Notes under the pieces: generated by a model
What the model was told of the DNA's origin: nothing
The model's input: the letters and a program-made list of their open reading frames with translations, nothing else
The model's database searches: none
Position numbers and translations under genes: made by a program
In this document: piece by piece, positions 25,456 through 34,189 of the stretch
Position numbering within the stretch: position 1 is the stretch's first letter
Layout of the letters: each line of letters opens with the position of its first letter
Assembly (NCBI GenBank): GCA_026129485.1
Contig: JAHCHY010000008.1
Coordinates: 1-64,000 of the forward strand
Source: Cyclobacteriaceae bacterium
GTDB taxonomy: Bacteria > Bacteroidota > Bacteroidia > Cytophagales > Cyclobacteriaceae
DNA length: 64,000 bases
Reading direction: 5' to 3'

Positions 25456-26348
25456 CAAAGCATAAAACGTGATGGAGCACAACCATACATTTTCTTGAAT
25501 AATTTGCTAAAGGTGTGAATATCGATAAAACCACAGGTAAGCGCTATATCAGTAATATTTATCTTGTTTTCACATATCAAAGATACCGCCATTTCCATTC
25601 TTTTCTTAATCAGATAATTATATGGAGTGATCTGATAAATCCTCTTAAACAATTTGAAAAAATAGTATTCCGAGATAGCTGCCTCTTTTGCGGCTGTTTC
25701 TATTAAAATGGGTTCTAAGAAATGAGCATCTAAAAATTCTTTCCCGGCAAGCACTCTTCGAAAAATGTCTTTTCGCGTAGATGCCTTTACTTTGTCTACA
25801 TTATTGAGTTGTTTAAATACACTTAGGTGATCTTGTATCAAGTCTTCTGCAAGCGTGTAAAACAATTCTTTTGACAAAAAAGTGGGTCTATCATTCTTTG
25901 GCAATAATTTGGATGCCAATTCTCTTAGTGATTTTCCTAAGAAGGTATCAGTATCTTTATACTTGTTATCCAAAAAATTTTCTGAATGAAAAAAATCCGC
26001 TAAATCCGTATCAGGAAAAGGAGTATCCGGTCTTACATGCAAGGATGCTATTTCAGCTATTAATTGCGGCTCTATGTCTATACATATACCTATAACCGGC
26101 TTATCACTATCTATTTCAACATAACCTTCATATTGTGCATTTGCCAGAATATACTCTCCCTTATCTACCTTGTACCTGTTATCGTTTACCTTGTATTTCT
26201 CACAACCATCTACCACATACTTGATAGAAAAGCTGCGAAAATTTAATGGCCCCTCAATCTGTTTTATCGATGACAGGTTAAGAAGATTGGTGTTTTTAGG
26301 CAAGTCCCTAAGCCCCAATACATTTTTTTCGTTAATGAAATTTATCAT
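25455..26348 (-). CDS. AraC-family transcriptional regulator
   Basis: 297 residues from the ATG for MINFINEKNVLGL; two codons upstream there is also a GTG. The N-terminal 190 residues (GPLNFRSFSIKYVVDGCEKYKVN) form a cupin-like effector domain as in AraC regulators of the CFA/Rns type. The C-terminal about 100 residues carry two HTH motifs: LIETAAKEAAISEYYFFKLFKRIYQITPYNYLI and ITDIALTCGFIDIHTFSKLFKKMYGCAPSRF. Effector and targets are unknown; it lies at the 3' end of the secreted-protein block. A 22-bp repeat directly follows the stop. Confidence 0.92.
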   Translation of the reverse strand: MINFINEKNVLGLRDLPKNTNLLNLSSIKQIEGPLNFRSFSIKYVVDGCEKYKVNDNRYKVDKGEYILANAQYEGYVEIDSDKPVIGICIDIEPQLIAEIASLHVRPDTPFPDTDLADFFHSENFLDNKYKDTDTFLGKSLRELASKLLPKNDRPTFLSKELFYTLAEDLIQDHLSVFKQLNNVDKVKASTRKDIFRRVLAGKEFLDAHFLEPILIETAAKEAAISEYYFFKLFKRIYQITPYNYLIKKRMEMAVSLICENKINITDIALTCGFIDIHTFSKLFKKMYGCAPSRFML

Positions 26349-26410
26349 TCGCACAATAAAAACTACGCACCAAATTTAATCAAAATGCACCAATTAGCAT
26401 TTTAAATATA

Positions 26411-27109
26411 CTAATAATTCAGTATGCTATAATCAATAAGTTTATCGCCTTTAAATACTAAGAACCAGATTTTTCCATAATCATTCTCGTCCATATTGGT
26501 AAATTCATTCTTGCCAATTAAAGCATTAACCATTAGTGGTACTGTATTGGAATGTCCAGCAATAACAATTTTTTTTCCTTTGCCTGCCTGTATCATTTCG
26601 GCAAAACTGTTTCTGTCTGTCGGGTTATAGGTAAGCACTTCTTTCCCTTTTGCCTTTGCAAGTGGAGCAATGGTTTCGATAGCTCTTTTATAGGGCGTTG
26701 CATAAAAAGCATCAATAGAAGCATCTTTAAAAAAAAGGGCAAATGTGTTAGCTCTTTGTTTGCCTTTGTCAGACAATGACGGGTCTTTTGTGCCGTCCTC
26801 GCTTTTCTCTGCGTGTCGCAACAAGATGATTATTGAAACCTGGTTTTCGGAATTGGTTTGTATTTTCTGTTGGGCAGTTTCTGTTTCCTGCTTTTGCTTT
26901 GTGCTTTTGATTTCCTCAAATGTCTTTATTCTTACAGGCTCACCATTCCTGTTTTTAGATTTACTGTTGGAAGATGCAAGCTCTTGCTTTTGTTTTGAGT
27001 TTTGAGCTTCGCTAAAAGTTACAATTTTTTTTTGCTCATTTTCTTGTGCTACTGCATAATTCGAGTTTAACGAAAATATACAAATGAAAATACTTAAAGT
27101 CGCTTTCAT
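26411..27109 (-). CDS. Secreted histidine phosphatase family protein
   Basis: 232 residues from the ATG for MKATLSIFICIFSLN, a signal peptide ending near AVAQ. A linker follows with two similar copies of a Lys/Glu-rich stretch (VTFSEAQNSKQKQEL and IKTFEEIKSTKQKQE). The phosphatase domain has the catalytic ILLRHAEKS (RHG-type, here RHA), SDKGKQRA, and the second His in VIAGHSNTVP. The RHA variant is common among secreted SixA/phytase-like members. Periplasmic phosphatase of unknown substrate. Its 5' end abuts a transposase remnant, so its original promoter may have been replaced. Confidence 0.88.
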   Translation of the reverse strand: MKATLSIFICIFSLNSNYAVAQENEQKKIVTFSEAQNSKQKQELASSNSKSKNRNGEPVRIKTFEEIKSTKQKQETETAQQKIQTNSENQVSIIILLRHAEKSEDGTKDPSLSDKGKQRANTFALFFKDASIDAFYATPYKRAIETIAPLAKAKGKEVLTYNPTDRNSFAEMIQAGKGKKIVIAGHSNTVPLMVNALIGKNEFTNMDENDYGKIWFLVFKGDKLIDYSILNY

Positions 27110-27124
27110 TTTACTATGGTTTAC

Positions 27125-27346
27125 TATCATCACTTAAACTATAATACCGTTGCAGAATTACGATCTTAAACATCATTACATAATCATAAGCGGGGCGACC
27201 TCCTCTGTTTTCTCCTTGCGTCTCCTTCTTAATAGTCTTCCAAAGGCCTACGAAAAATTCAAAATCTATATGAGCAACCAATTTTTCGAGCGGGTCGTTT
27301 TGCTTACTGATTTTTTCTAACCAATAAATGGGTAAGGAGTAGTAGA
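27125..27346 (-). pseudogene. IS5-family transposase N-terminal remnant
   Basis: The minus-strand translation reads ...NDPLEKLVAHIDFEFF, then KETQGENRGGRPAYDYVMMF and KIVILQRYYSLSDD. This is the N-terminal signature of IS5-family (DUF772-type) transposases. Only about 75 codons remain, there is no start codon at the proper place and the DDE catalytic region is absent. Homology stops just before the phosphatase start region, and no terminal inverted repeat was recognised. It is the remains of an IS partly replaced by the phosphatase gene segment. Confidence 0.8.
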
Positions 27347-27395
27347 ATTCTAATCTTATTCATTGATCTATAGTTTATTTTGGGTGATCCGAGAA

Positions 27396-28208
27396 TTACA
27401 TGCTAAATCCCAATTTTATTTTATAACGATACATGCTACCATTCATTTGTTGTTCAAGTTTTAGCACCTCTTTAGTCTTTTTGCTTATCCAAAAAATTTC
27501 CTTATTCCCTTTGCTCTCATGCACAAGTATCCAGCAGTCAATTTTTTGGTCATCATAACCTATTAATGCTTCAGAGCCAGTCACGGTGTACGTTACTTTT
27601 TGAAAACCAGATGCTGTTCCAGGGTCATAAAAGGGAATAACGAATGTTGCTCCTTGTTTATAAGGTAATAATGGAAAGGTTTCTAAATCTAAATGCCAGT
27701 TTAGGCAGTACTTATCAATTGATGATTTATAACCAGACCATATTGCCATTGGTTGTTTGTCTGTATCGGAATCCTTTAACAGGTTTCCATTATGGTCAAC
27801 GGTCTTGCTTAAAAAATCAACAGTCGTAACATTTACCGTTTTAGTAGTTGCTGTTCTTGACGTTTGAACCTTCCACCAGGTTTTATGATAAAGCGGTTGC
27901 ATGGTTTTAGCATCGGAGATTGACTTTACAGTGTGCATAATGCTGTCTTTATCCTCCCATTCCTGGTTAATTTCGATTACTGGAATTCCATTATATTCAG
28001 TTCTTTTGATTGTTCGTGTCCAAAACTGTGTTTGGGTACGGGTGGCGTTATTGCCCATTTTAAAATAGACAAGATAACGATGAGTTCCTTCTCTAAGGAT
28101 TTTCGTATTGATGTTTTTCGCTGTGATGTACACCGTATCACTATGTTGTCCTTTTAAAGAAAATGTTGTGATGAAAAGGATGAGCAGAGATGAAAAGGTT
28201 TGCTTCAT
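27396..28208 (-). CDS. Secreted DUF3108-like protein
   Basis: 270 residues with a signal peptide (MKQTFSSLLILFITTFSLKGQ). The rest is beta-rich: HRYLVYFKMGNNATRTQTQFWTRTIKR, then VTYTVTGSEALIGYDDQKIDCWILV and IFWISKKTKEVLKLEQQ near the end. This layout (long beta strands, a final W-I-S-K-K-T-x-E-V-L-K) is that of the DUF3108-like outer-surface proteins of Bacteroidota. No catalytic residues are evident. It is flanked by an IS remnant and a palindromic element, so it was probably moved as a unit. Confidence 0.72.
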   Translation of the reverse strand: MKQTFSSLLILFITTFSLKGQHSDTVYITAKNINTKILREGTHRYLVYFKMGNNATRTQTQFWTRTIKRTEYNGIPVIEINQEWEDKDSIMHTVKSISDAKTMQPLYHKTWWKVQTSRTATTKTVNVTTVDFLSKTVDHNGNLLKDSDTDKQPMAIWSGYKSSIDKYCLNWHLDLETFPLLPYKQGATFVIPFYDPGTASGFQKVTYTVTGSEALIGYDDQKIDCWILVHESKGNKEIFWISKKTKEVLKLEQQMNGSMYRYKIKLGFSM

Positions 28209-28247
28209 ATTTCAATTTATTTTATGCCTTATCTTTATTTTGAATTA

Positions 28248-28357
28248 AGGGTACCTCTAAAAACCTTGTCTTTGATAACCTCAACCCTGCCCGAACGGCA
28301 GGCAGGCGTCACCCTTCTCCCAAATGAGAAGGTACAAGGAGTTTTTAGAGATGCCCT
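28248..28357. repeat. 110-bp palindromic element with three nested hairpins
   Basis: The ends are imperfect inverted repeats: AGGGTACCTCTAAAAACCTT (28248 on) and a right arm ending TTTTTAGAGATGCCCT (28334-28357). Inside are two smaller stems, CCTGCC/GGCAGG (28286-28302) and CCTTCTC/GAGAAGG (28313-28332). There is no coding potential. It is a MITE-like element different in sequence from the one at 20641. Confidence 0.65.
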
Positions 28358-28365
28358 ATGTTTAT

Positions 28366-28390
28366 AATAAGTTATTATTTCTACTAAAAT
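28366..28390. repeat. 25-bp direct repeat, left copy
   Basis: AATAAGTTAT-xx-TTTCTACTAAAA; 23 of 25 bases match 30068-30092, where the same bases encode the last residues of the YD-repeat-like protein. The two copies enclose the amidohydrolase gene. Confidence 0.6.
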
Positions 28391-28402
28391 ATCTTTAACT
28401 AA

Positions 28403-29920
28403 TTACTTTGCCTTAAATACACTTCTTTCATAAACCTTTCCATTCAGAATAACTGTTTCTATACTATTGTAGGCCTCAATGGTTTCCAAAGGATTTTTAT
28501 CTAAAATCAGCAGGTTGGCCTTTTTGTTTATTTCAATTGTCCCGATGTCTTTTAGATTGAATGCCTCCGAGTTATTGAGGGTCAAGGCTTCAAACAGTTT
28601 CTTTAACGAAAGCCCATTATGATATAAGTTAAGGATTTCCAAATGTCCGTTATATCCGATAGGGTTAGTCATTGACGGGCTTGACGGAGTATCTGAACCA
28701 AACAGTATTTTTGCTCCATTCCTTGCCAGGTATTGTACTGTAGCATCTATTTGCTTTTTATAGATAGTAATAACCTGCAACTTATTTGTCTCATCCTCAT
28801 TTATTGGTATACTAAATTTTGCCGAAATTAAAGCAGCATTACCATCATAGAGTTGGTTAAGTTCTTCAAAGTACCACGCTGCTTGCGGTGTGTGATACCA
28901 GTCTAAAAGCAGTTTAGGAACTGTGTTTTTCAATTCATCGTTTGCCAGGAAGTCCCTTTCCAACGCACTCCTTTCCGAATAAATTACCTGTATGGTAGGC
29001 ATAAACTTTTTACCAGCGGCAATCAGACTGTCCAATACTGCCATGATCTCGGCAGGCATTGTTTGCGAATTATCATAACCGCCCCAATGCCATAAACCGT
29101 GTGCAAGTATATCGACATTCGTTTTTAGCCCGAAACGGTAGCCTTTTAGGGAATTAGCGTGCAGTACCACGGGAAGGTTATATGTCCCGGCTTCTTTTAC
29201 AACTTCCCTGATCATTTTCTCAGTTGGGGTGGGCCAATTGAAAATACCTCCGAATCCGTCCTCATAATGCACCTTTATTAAAGAACCCTCATTTTCCGCA
29301 ACACGTTTTACAACTGCTTTTGGGGTATGGTCCAGAGGAGTGTATTTTTGGGGAATATCATTCTTCTGGCGTTCATCATATAAAAAATTGGGATGGTCTT
29401 CATAACGTTCTTCGCCCTCGTCAAAAGTCATTCCGTAGCCGTTTGCCAAAGTGAGTGGGTTGTCGCAATGGTAAATATCGGGGTGAACGGGTGAAGCTGA
29501 AACTTTCTCTACTGCATAGTTCGGACCTAATTCTATTAAAGTCGTAAATCCATAGTACAAATAACTTTTGGGCATTTGCTCCCAAAACGCATCCCGGATT
29601 TGCGGGTTCTTTTTTGCAATATTAGGGTTCATCCCGGGTATCTGGAAAAGATGCACGTGGCCGTCAATGAGTCCTGGAGTTAAGTACTTGCCTGTACCGT
29701 CTATGATACTATCTTTTGGGAATTTTCGTGAAAGATCTCCTGTGCCGATATATTTGATCTTCCCGTTTTCTATAACTACATTCTGATTTTTGAGAATATT
29801 TTTATTTTGACCGGAAACTACGATAATATTTGAAATTAAAATTCCTTGATGCTCTTTATTATTACAGCTGTTTAAACAGAAACTTAAGAGTAAAAAACAT
29901 AAAAATTGTTTATTTGTCAT
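28403..29920 (-). CDS. Amidohydrolase-family lipoprotein
   Basis: 505 residues from the ATG for MTNKQFLCFLLLSFCLNSC (lipobox, Cys at 19); the longer frame adds a leader without features. The amidohydrolase core: the metal-binding LTPGLIDGHVHLFQIPG (HxH), the His in NLPVVLHANSLKG and in VDILAHGLWHWGG, and the Asp in ILFGSDTPSSPSM. The final strands, IGTIEINKKANLLILDKNPLETI, are typical of the imidazolonepropionase/prolidase-like family of secreted amidohydrolases. Substrate unknown. It sits between two copies of a 25-bp direct repeat, as an inserted segment would. Confidence 0.9.
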   Translation of the reverse strand: MTNKQFLCFLLLSFCLNSCNNKEHQGILISNIIVVSGQNKNILKNQNVVIENGKIKYIGTGDLSRKFPKDSIIDGTGKYLTPGLIDGHVHLFQIPGMNPNIAKKNPQIRDAFWEQMPKSYLYYGFTTLIELGPNYAVEKVSASPVHPDIYHCDNPLTLANGYGMTFDEGEERYEDHPNFLYDERQKNDIPQKYTPLDHTPKAVVKRVAENEGSLIKVHYEDGFGGIFNWPTPTEKMIREVVKEAGTYNLPVVLHANSLKGYRFGLKTNVDILAHGLWHWGGYDNSQTMPAEIMAVLDSLIAAGKKFMPTIQVIYSERSALERDFLANDELKNTVPKLLLDWYHTPQAAWYFEELNQLYDGNAALISAKFSIPINEDETNKLQVITIYKKQIDATVQYLARNGAKILFGSDTPSSPSMTNPIGYNGHLEILNLYHNGLSLKKLFEALTLNNSEAFNLKDIGTIEINKKANLLILDKNPLETIEAYNSIETVILNGKVYERSVFKAK

Positions 29921-30022
29921 TTTTACGGTTTGGAAGTATTTTTTATTCTGATTATCTATCTTTATAGTCTTCAATGAAGAATTTATGGGTGATGTACTTT
30001 TTGATATATGTAACGGCAACTT

Positions 30023-30063
30023 GTGTTAACTATGGTTAAGCAACATATAATGTGTGTTAACAC
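30023..30063. repeat. Twin GTGTTAAC palindromes upstream of the amidohydrolase
   Basis: GTGTTAAC (30023-30030) and the perfect 10-bp palindrome GTGTTAACAC (30054-30063) lie 23 bp apart between the YD-like gene and the amidohydrolase gene. They could be an operator or a recombination-linked repeat; no regulator can be assigned. Confidence 0.35.
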
Positions 30064-30065
30064 TT

Positions 30066-31280
30066 TTAATAAGTTATCCTTTCTACTAAAATGCCTTTTT
30101 CATCATACCTGAATTCTATTCTGGAAATACCGTTATCTGTTCTGCTTACCGGATTGTTATCTTTATCAAAATATGTGATGCTGACCCGGTTATTTTTATC
30201 GTCATATTCTGTTTTTGCTATGGCATAGCCCCGCTGAAGATGATTGGTCAGGTTTCCGGCCAGATCATAATATTCTGTTGAAAGCAGTTGATTTCCGGTG
30301 TTATCCCAAATAAATTTTGCGCTTACATACCCTGCCAGTTTATGAGCCGTGGGGTTAGCATTTTCATCATAAAATATCCTGTAAATCGTATTGCCGAAAG
30401 AATCATATTCGGTTCTTGACTGGCAAATGCCGAACGAATTATAGATAAGATTTCCCTTTTCGTCAAATCCTTTATATACAATTTCATTTCCGAAACTGTC
30501 GAACTCCTGAACTCCCCTTGCAATATCAGGGCTGTTGCCTTTTTCCAAATTACCATTTTTATCCAGCACATTCCAGGCAATGAATAATCCTTCGGCAGTA
30601 GTTTCAATATAGTCTTGAGCGGCTCCGCTATTATTTTCCATTAGTTGGCCTCTTTCGTTCATATTTTGCATTAAGGCAATATTTCCATACTGATTGAAAA
30701 TAAAACGGGTTTTATAAAACTCAAAGCCGGGCCTGATAGAAGCAGGTGTACCTTCTTTATTATACCTTGTTTCTATTACAGCACCGGTACCATATTCTCC
30801 TTCCCATTTGTATTTTGAGATCTTCCAGCTGTTTTCAATTTTTTTTCGCTGATCCGAAAGAAAAAACAAAGCTTTCCGGTACCCGTTTTCGTCCAGTTCA
30901 TACAAAAACTGAGACACATTACCCAATACCTTTGCCCGATTACCGTGTTTGTCATAAAAGGTAATTATCTCCTTATTTCCATTATACCTGATCTCCTGCC
31001 TGGACGAAAGAAAGAAAAAATTTGCCGTTTCGTTTGGGTCCTTCGGGATATGCCCATTATAAAAACCTACAGAAATGAGCCTGTTTTGCACGTCATATTC
31101 AAACCTGTAATGATTGCGGGTCAGCGCAACTTCCTTTGAAACGGCATTAGCTCCCTTTATTTTGGAGAGCGGGGTTTCAACAAAAGCCAGGGAAGTGTAA
31201 TATACAGTATGAAAACTACCCGTTGCCCCGGATAAAACAGGAAACATAACATACGCTATTAACAAAATTGATTTTAACAT
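30066..31280 (-). CDS. YD/RHS-repeat-like secreted protein, copy A
   Basis: 404 residues with a signal peptide (MLKSILLIAYVMFPVLSGATG). The body has about a dozen short repeats with alternating Y/F, D and G (for example FEYDVQNRLISVGFYNGH, ETRYNKEGTPASIRPG, QEFDSFGNEIVYKGFDEKGN, TEYDSFGNTIYRIFYDENAN, TEYDDKNNRVSITYFDKDNN). This is the style of YD/RHS and MORN-like repeats but without a polymorphic toxin core. It is a paralogue of the protein at 31900-33237, sharing RNHYRFEYD, FELDENGxR and NNxGAAQD-type motifs. Probably a long beta-sheet surface or periplasmic protein; function unknown. Confidence 0.85.
   Translation of the reverse strand: MLKSILLIAYVMFPVLSGATGSFHTVYYTSLAFVETPLSKIKGANAVSKEVALTRNHYRFEYDVQNRLISVGFYNGHIPKDPNETANFFFLSSRQEIRYNGNKEIITFYDKHGNRAKVLGNVSQFLYELDENGYRKALFFLSDQRKKIENSWKISKYKWEGEYGTGAVIETRYNKEGTPASIRPGFEFYKTRFIFNQYGNIALMQNMNERGQLMENNSGAAQDYIETTAEGLFIAWNVLDKNGNLEKGNSPDIARGVQEFDSFGNEIVYKGFDEKGNLIYNSFGICQSRTEYDSFGNTIYRIFYDENANPTAHKLAGYVSAKFIWDNTGNQLLSTEYYDLAGNLTNHLQRGYAIAKTEYDDKNNRVSITYFDKDNNPVSRTDNGISRIEFRYDEKGILVERITY
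30068..30092. repeat. 25-bp direct repeat, right copy
   Basis: Overlaps the last codons of the YD-repeat-like gene (TTTCTACTAAAA core); 23 of 25 bases match the copy at 28366-28390. Confidence 0.6.
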
Positions 31281-31297
31281 ACTAAATTGCTTTAAAG

Positions 31298-31897
31298 TTA
31301 CTTTACTCCCTGCCGTATAATGGTTTTCAAATCTGCCGGTTTCGTTTTTCTCGGGTCACTCAAATAAATCTCGTGGTGCAGCCCGTTAAGAGACATTCCG
31401 TTGCTTTCAATAAACTGATACAATGCGTCAATCGTAGGCTGTTCGTCAGTATATGCACCTATATGTAATATTTGGGCTGCTTTGCCTTCGTCTATTTTTT
31501 CGAACAGGACATTTCTTGCTAAAGGATTCTTCTTTTTTATCAATACTTCTGCCAAAGCGGTTTGATACATTTCCGAGGTGGCATAGTCGGGCATTCGTAT
31601 CATCAGCTTCCAGTTCCAATCGCTACGAGGCGTATCTTGGGCAGAGGTATTATTGTCTGTCCACCAGAATCCTTCCAAAGCAGGTACCCCGAAATCCATC
31701 CCTTTCAGCTTGCATATTTTCTTTACTCCATAAGCCATCGGGAATAACACTTCATTGGCAGCTTGAAATTCTTTACCTCCGGGTTCGCCTTTTCCCGTAA
31801 TTGTCAAACAATTAACTTCTCCAAATGAATGTAATTCAGGAATCTGCTTTGCAGAATAATAATTTTTATAGGCCTTTTTAAAATCCAATTTTTCCAT
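31298..31897 (-). CDS. GyrI-like small-molecule-binding protein
   Basis: 199 residues, cytosolic. The sequence MEKLDFKKAYKNYYSAKQIPELHSFGEVNCLTITGKGEPGG and the following FPMAYGVKKICK, LEGFWW, and a C-terminal LHHEIYLSDPRKTKPADLKTIIRQ match the GyrI-like domain family often annotated as "GyrI-like domain-containing protein" (SOUL/BmrR effector-binding fold). The Trp-rich EGFWWTDNN and a Glu near the middle would line the ligand cavity. It lies alone between two YD-repeat-like paralogues with gaps of 17 and 2 bp, so all three are probably cotranscribed. Ligand unknown. Confidence 0.85.
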   Translation of the reverse strand: MEKLDFKKAYKNYYSAKQIPELHSFGEVNCLTITGKGEPGGKEFQAANEVLFPMAYGVKKICKLKGMDFGVPALEGFWWTDNNTSAQDTPRSDWNWKLMIRMPDYATSEMYQTALAEVLIKKKNPLARNVLFEKIDEGKAAQILHIGAYTDEQPTIDALYQFIESNGMSLNGLHHEIYLSDPRKTKPADLKTIIRQGVK

Positions 31898-31899
31898 TT

Positions 31900-33237
31900 C
31901 TATAATTGATTTCCGTCTTTATCAAACCGCCTCATTTCTGATGTTCCTTTTTCGTCATCAAATGTAACAGTAAGGTAAGCTATACCGCTTCGGGTCTCAT
32001 TGACCAACTTCCCATCTGCATCCAGGTGAGATAATTTCACCATCCTGTTTTTATCATCCAGTTCCCTGACAATCGAAGAGAATCCGGTTCCTGTAATGCT
32101 TACATTGTTGCCGTCCCGGTCTAAGAAGTCCGTCCTTATCAGCCTGTCCCTGTCATCAAAAGTGTCCTTTTGAGAAGCATAGCCTGCCATCGGATGTAAA
32201 AAGGGCTTTTTCTCAATATCCAAAAACTCTGTCCTGATCAAATTATACCCTGTCTCATCATAGGTGTATTTTATATAAACCAATCCTTCTCTTGTGTGCG
32301 GGCCGGGATTTCCTTTACTGTCTAAAAAAGCATGTTGAACGATATTGCCAAAACCGTCAAGTTCTAATTTATTTCCCCAGTATCCATAGGCATTGACCAT
32401 AGGCTTTAGTTCTTTATTGTAATAAAGGGTGCTTTCATAATATCCATATTTATTTATGAGATTTTTACCCTGAGCCACATTGGGGGCATTCCCTTCTTTT
32501 AACTGATGATTTTTGTTCAAAACCGTCCAACTCAGGAATGAACCATCAGCATTATACTCCAATTTATCCTGAGCTGCACCGCTTGCGTTTTCGATCAGGT
32601 TGCCACTATCATCAATATTCTGCATAAGAACAAGAAAGCCCCTATGATCAAAATGCAACTTCAGCTTATGAAAAATCAGGTCAGGACGCATAGGGGCTGA
32701 TTCTGAGTTTAAGCTAAATCTGTCTTCTATTACTGTATTATCATTTTGAATATGCCACTTGTATCGTGCTATATTCCAATCATTCTGAATTTTTTCACCA
32801 TTCCTGTTCTCAAAATGCAACGTTGTCCTGTTACCGTTTTCATCCAATTCAAAAATTTCTTTATACACAGTACCACGTATGGGTATCGGCCTGTTAAAAC
32901 GGTCGAAAAAAGTGCGGATTTCCTTATTGCCTACATAATCGATTTTTATAACCGGAGACAGGAAAAAGTAATTTGCTGTAAAATTCGGGTTGCGAAGTTT
33001 GTTTCCGAGCAGGAAAGAAATTTTAATCAATCTTTCTTTTTCATCATATTCAAAACGATAGTGATTTCGTTTCATCGCTTCTTCTTTCGTTAATGAAATG
33101 ATTCCTTTAAAATCCTGAAAAGGAGTTTCCATAAACTGGATAGTGGAAAAATATTCAATTTTTGTACTTGAATTGATTTGATCGCTATGAGCAAAACAGA
33201 GCGACAGTAATAACAAACCACACAAAATTATTTTCAT
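31900..33237 (-). CDS. YD/RHS-repeat-like secreted protein, copy B
   Basis: 445 residues with a signal peptide (MKIILCGLLLLSLCFAHSDQ). It aligns along its whole length with the protein at 30066-31280: STIQFMETPFQDFKGIISLTKEEAMKRNHYRFEYD here equals SLAFVETPLSKIKGANAVSKEVALTRNHYRFEYD there. The repeats are of the type D-x-D/E-G-N-x-x (FLDRDGNNVSITG, HLDADGKLVNETRSG). It is about 40 residues longer, with one or two additional repeats at the C-terminus. It heads the YD-GyrI-YD segment. No enzyme motif is seen. Confidence 0.85.
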   Translation of the reverse strand: MKIILCGLLLLSLCFAHSDQINSSTKIEYFSTIQFMETPFQDFKGIISLTKEEAMKRNHYRFEYDEKERLIKISFLLGNKLRNPNFTANYFFLSPVIKIDYVGNKEIRTFFDRFNRPIPIRGTVYKEIFELDENGNRTTLHFENRNGEKIQNDWNIARYKWHIQNDNTVIEDRFSLNSESAPMRPDLIFHKLKLHFDHRGFLVLMQNIDDSGNLIENASGAAQDKLEYNADGSFLSWTVLNKNHQLKEGNAPNVAQGKNLINKYGYYESTLYYNKELKPMVNAYGYWGNKLELDGFGNIVQHAFLDSKGNPGPHTREGLVYIKYTYDETGYNLIRTEFLDIEKKPFLHPMAGYASQKDTFDDRDRLIRTDFLDRDGNNVSITGTGFSSIVRELDDKNRMVKLSHLDADGKLVNETRSGIAYLTVTFDDEKGTSEMRRFDKDGNQL

Positions 33238-33308
33238 CTTTTACATTTTATTAAATACTCATTACTGTTTCTGGCTTCGATAAACTTTTTATTTGATTGA
33301 GATTTTAG

Positions 33309-34181
33309 TTAATCCTTGTCCCCTATCCCTGTTATCATTTTTACTTTGTTGTTACCTGCATCCGAAAAATATAACGCATCACCTGTTATTGAAAACGCAA
33401 CGGATGTAGGTGCATTAAATAAAGCCGTATTCAGGCTTCCGTTTAAGTCGCCTGCCGTGCCTTCTGTTCCTGCAAATACACTGTAACCGGTTCCTGCTGT
33501 GTCCACTTTATAGATGCAGTTTTTAGCTGATGGCACATAGAGATGCCCCTTATTATATGCCAAAAACCCTAAACTATAAGGGCTTGAAACAGGTAGCGTT
33601 ACAAGTGTGGTTTTATCTCCCGTTTTCGGATCAATTTTAATTACCATTGCGTTCATCAGGTTACAGGTATAGAACATACCGTTTTCATCTCTTGCCAAAG
33701 CCAGATTGTAACTCAACGGGTTTCCTGATGCAAGGATTTGGATTGTCTTATCGGGATTGACTTTTGTAAGTCTGCCAAGTGCGTTTTGTGTAACATACCA
33801 AGTGCCGTCAGGGTCTAAAATGATAGATGTTGGATAAGGCATTAGTATACTGTCAAGTTTGTTACCGCTATGGTCATACTTGTAAATTTTAGACGTTGCA
33901 CCCCAATCACCGCTAATCCAAATAATACTATCGTTTACTCCAAACATTCCCAATGTGTGATTTGCCGTGATAATATCTGTAAGCGTGCCCTCAGATGTAA
34001 TTTTTGCTAAACGATGTTCCGGTGATGAAAGGCTTACCCTGTAATTTACCCAAAGGTCTCCGGAACTATCCACTTCCATATCATCAGGGTTAGGTACAGA
34101 AACAAAATCAGAAACTACTTGGGCAAATGAACTAAAGCCACAAAAAAATAAAATCACGGGAAGTAAAATTTCATTTCTCAT
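33309..34181 (-). CDS. Secreted NHL/SMP-30-like beta-propeller protein
   Basis: 290 residues with a signal peptide (MRNEILLPVILFFCGFSSFAQ). Repeats with the pattern PDDMEVDSSGDLWVNYR, SLGFLAYNKGHLYVPSAKNCIYKVD, and APTSVAFSITGDALYFSDAGNNKVKMI correspond to NHL/SMP-30-type propeller blades. It ends shortly after the last blade and has no T9SS domain. It starts 9 bp after the following serine hydrolase gene's stop on the same strand (upstream in transcription), so they are cotranscribed. Probably a binding propeller or lactonase; the metal ligands of SMP-30 were not confirmed. Confidence 0.85.
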   Translation of the reverse strand: MRNEILLPVILFFCGFSSFAQVVSDFVSVPNPDDMEVDSSGDLWVNYRVSLSSPEHRLAKITSEGTLTDIITANHTLGMFGVNDSIIWISGDWGATSKIYKYDHSGNKLDSILMPYPTSIILDPDGTWYVTQNALGRLTKVNPDKTIQILASGNPLSYNLALARDENGMFYTCNLMNAMVIKIDPKTGDKTTLVTLPVSSPYSLGFLAYNKGHLYVPSAKNCIYKVDTAGTGYSVFAGTEGTAGDLNGSLNTALFNAPTSVAFSITGDALYFSDAGNNKVKMITGIGDKD

Positions 34182-34189
34182 AATAGTTT

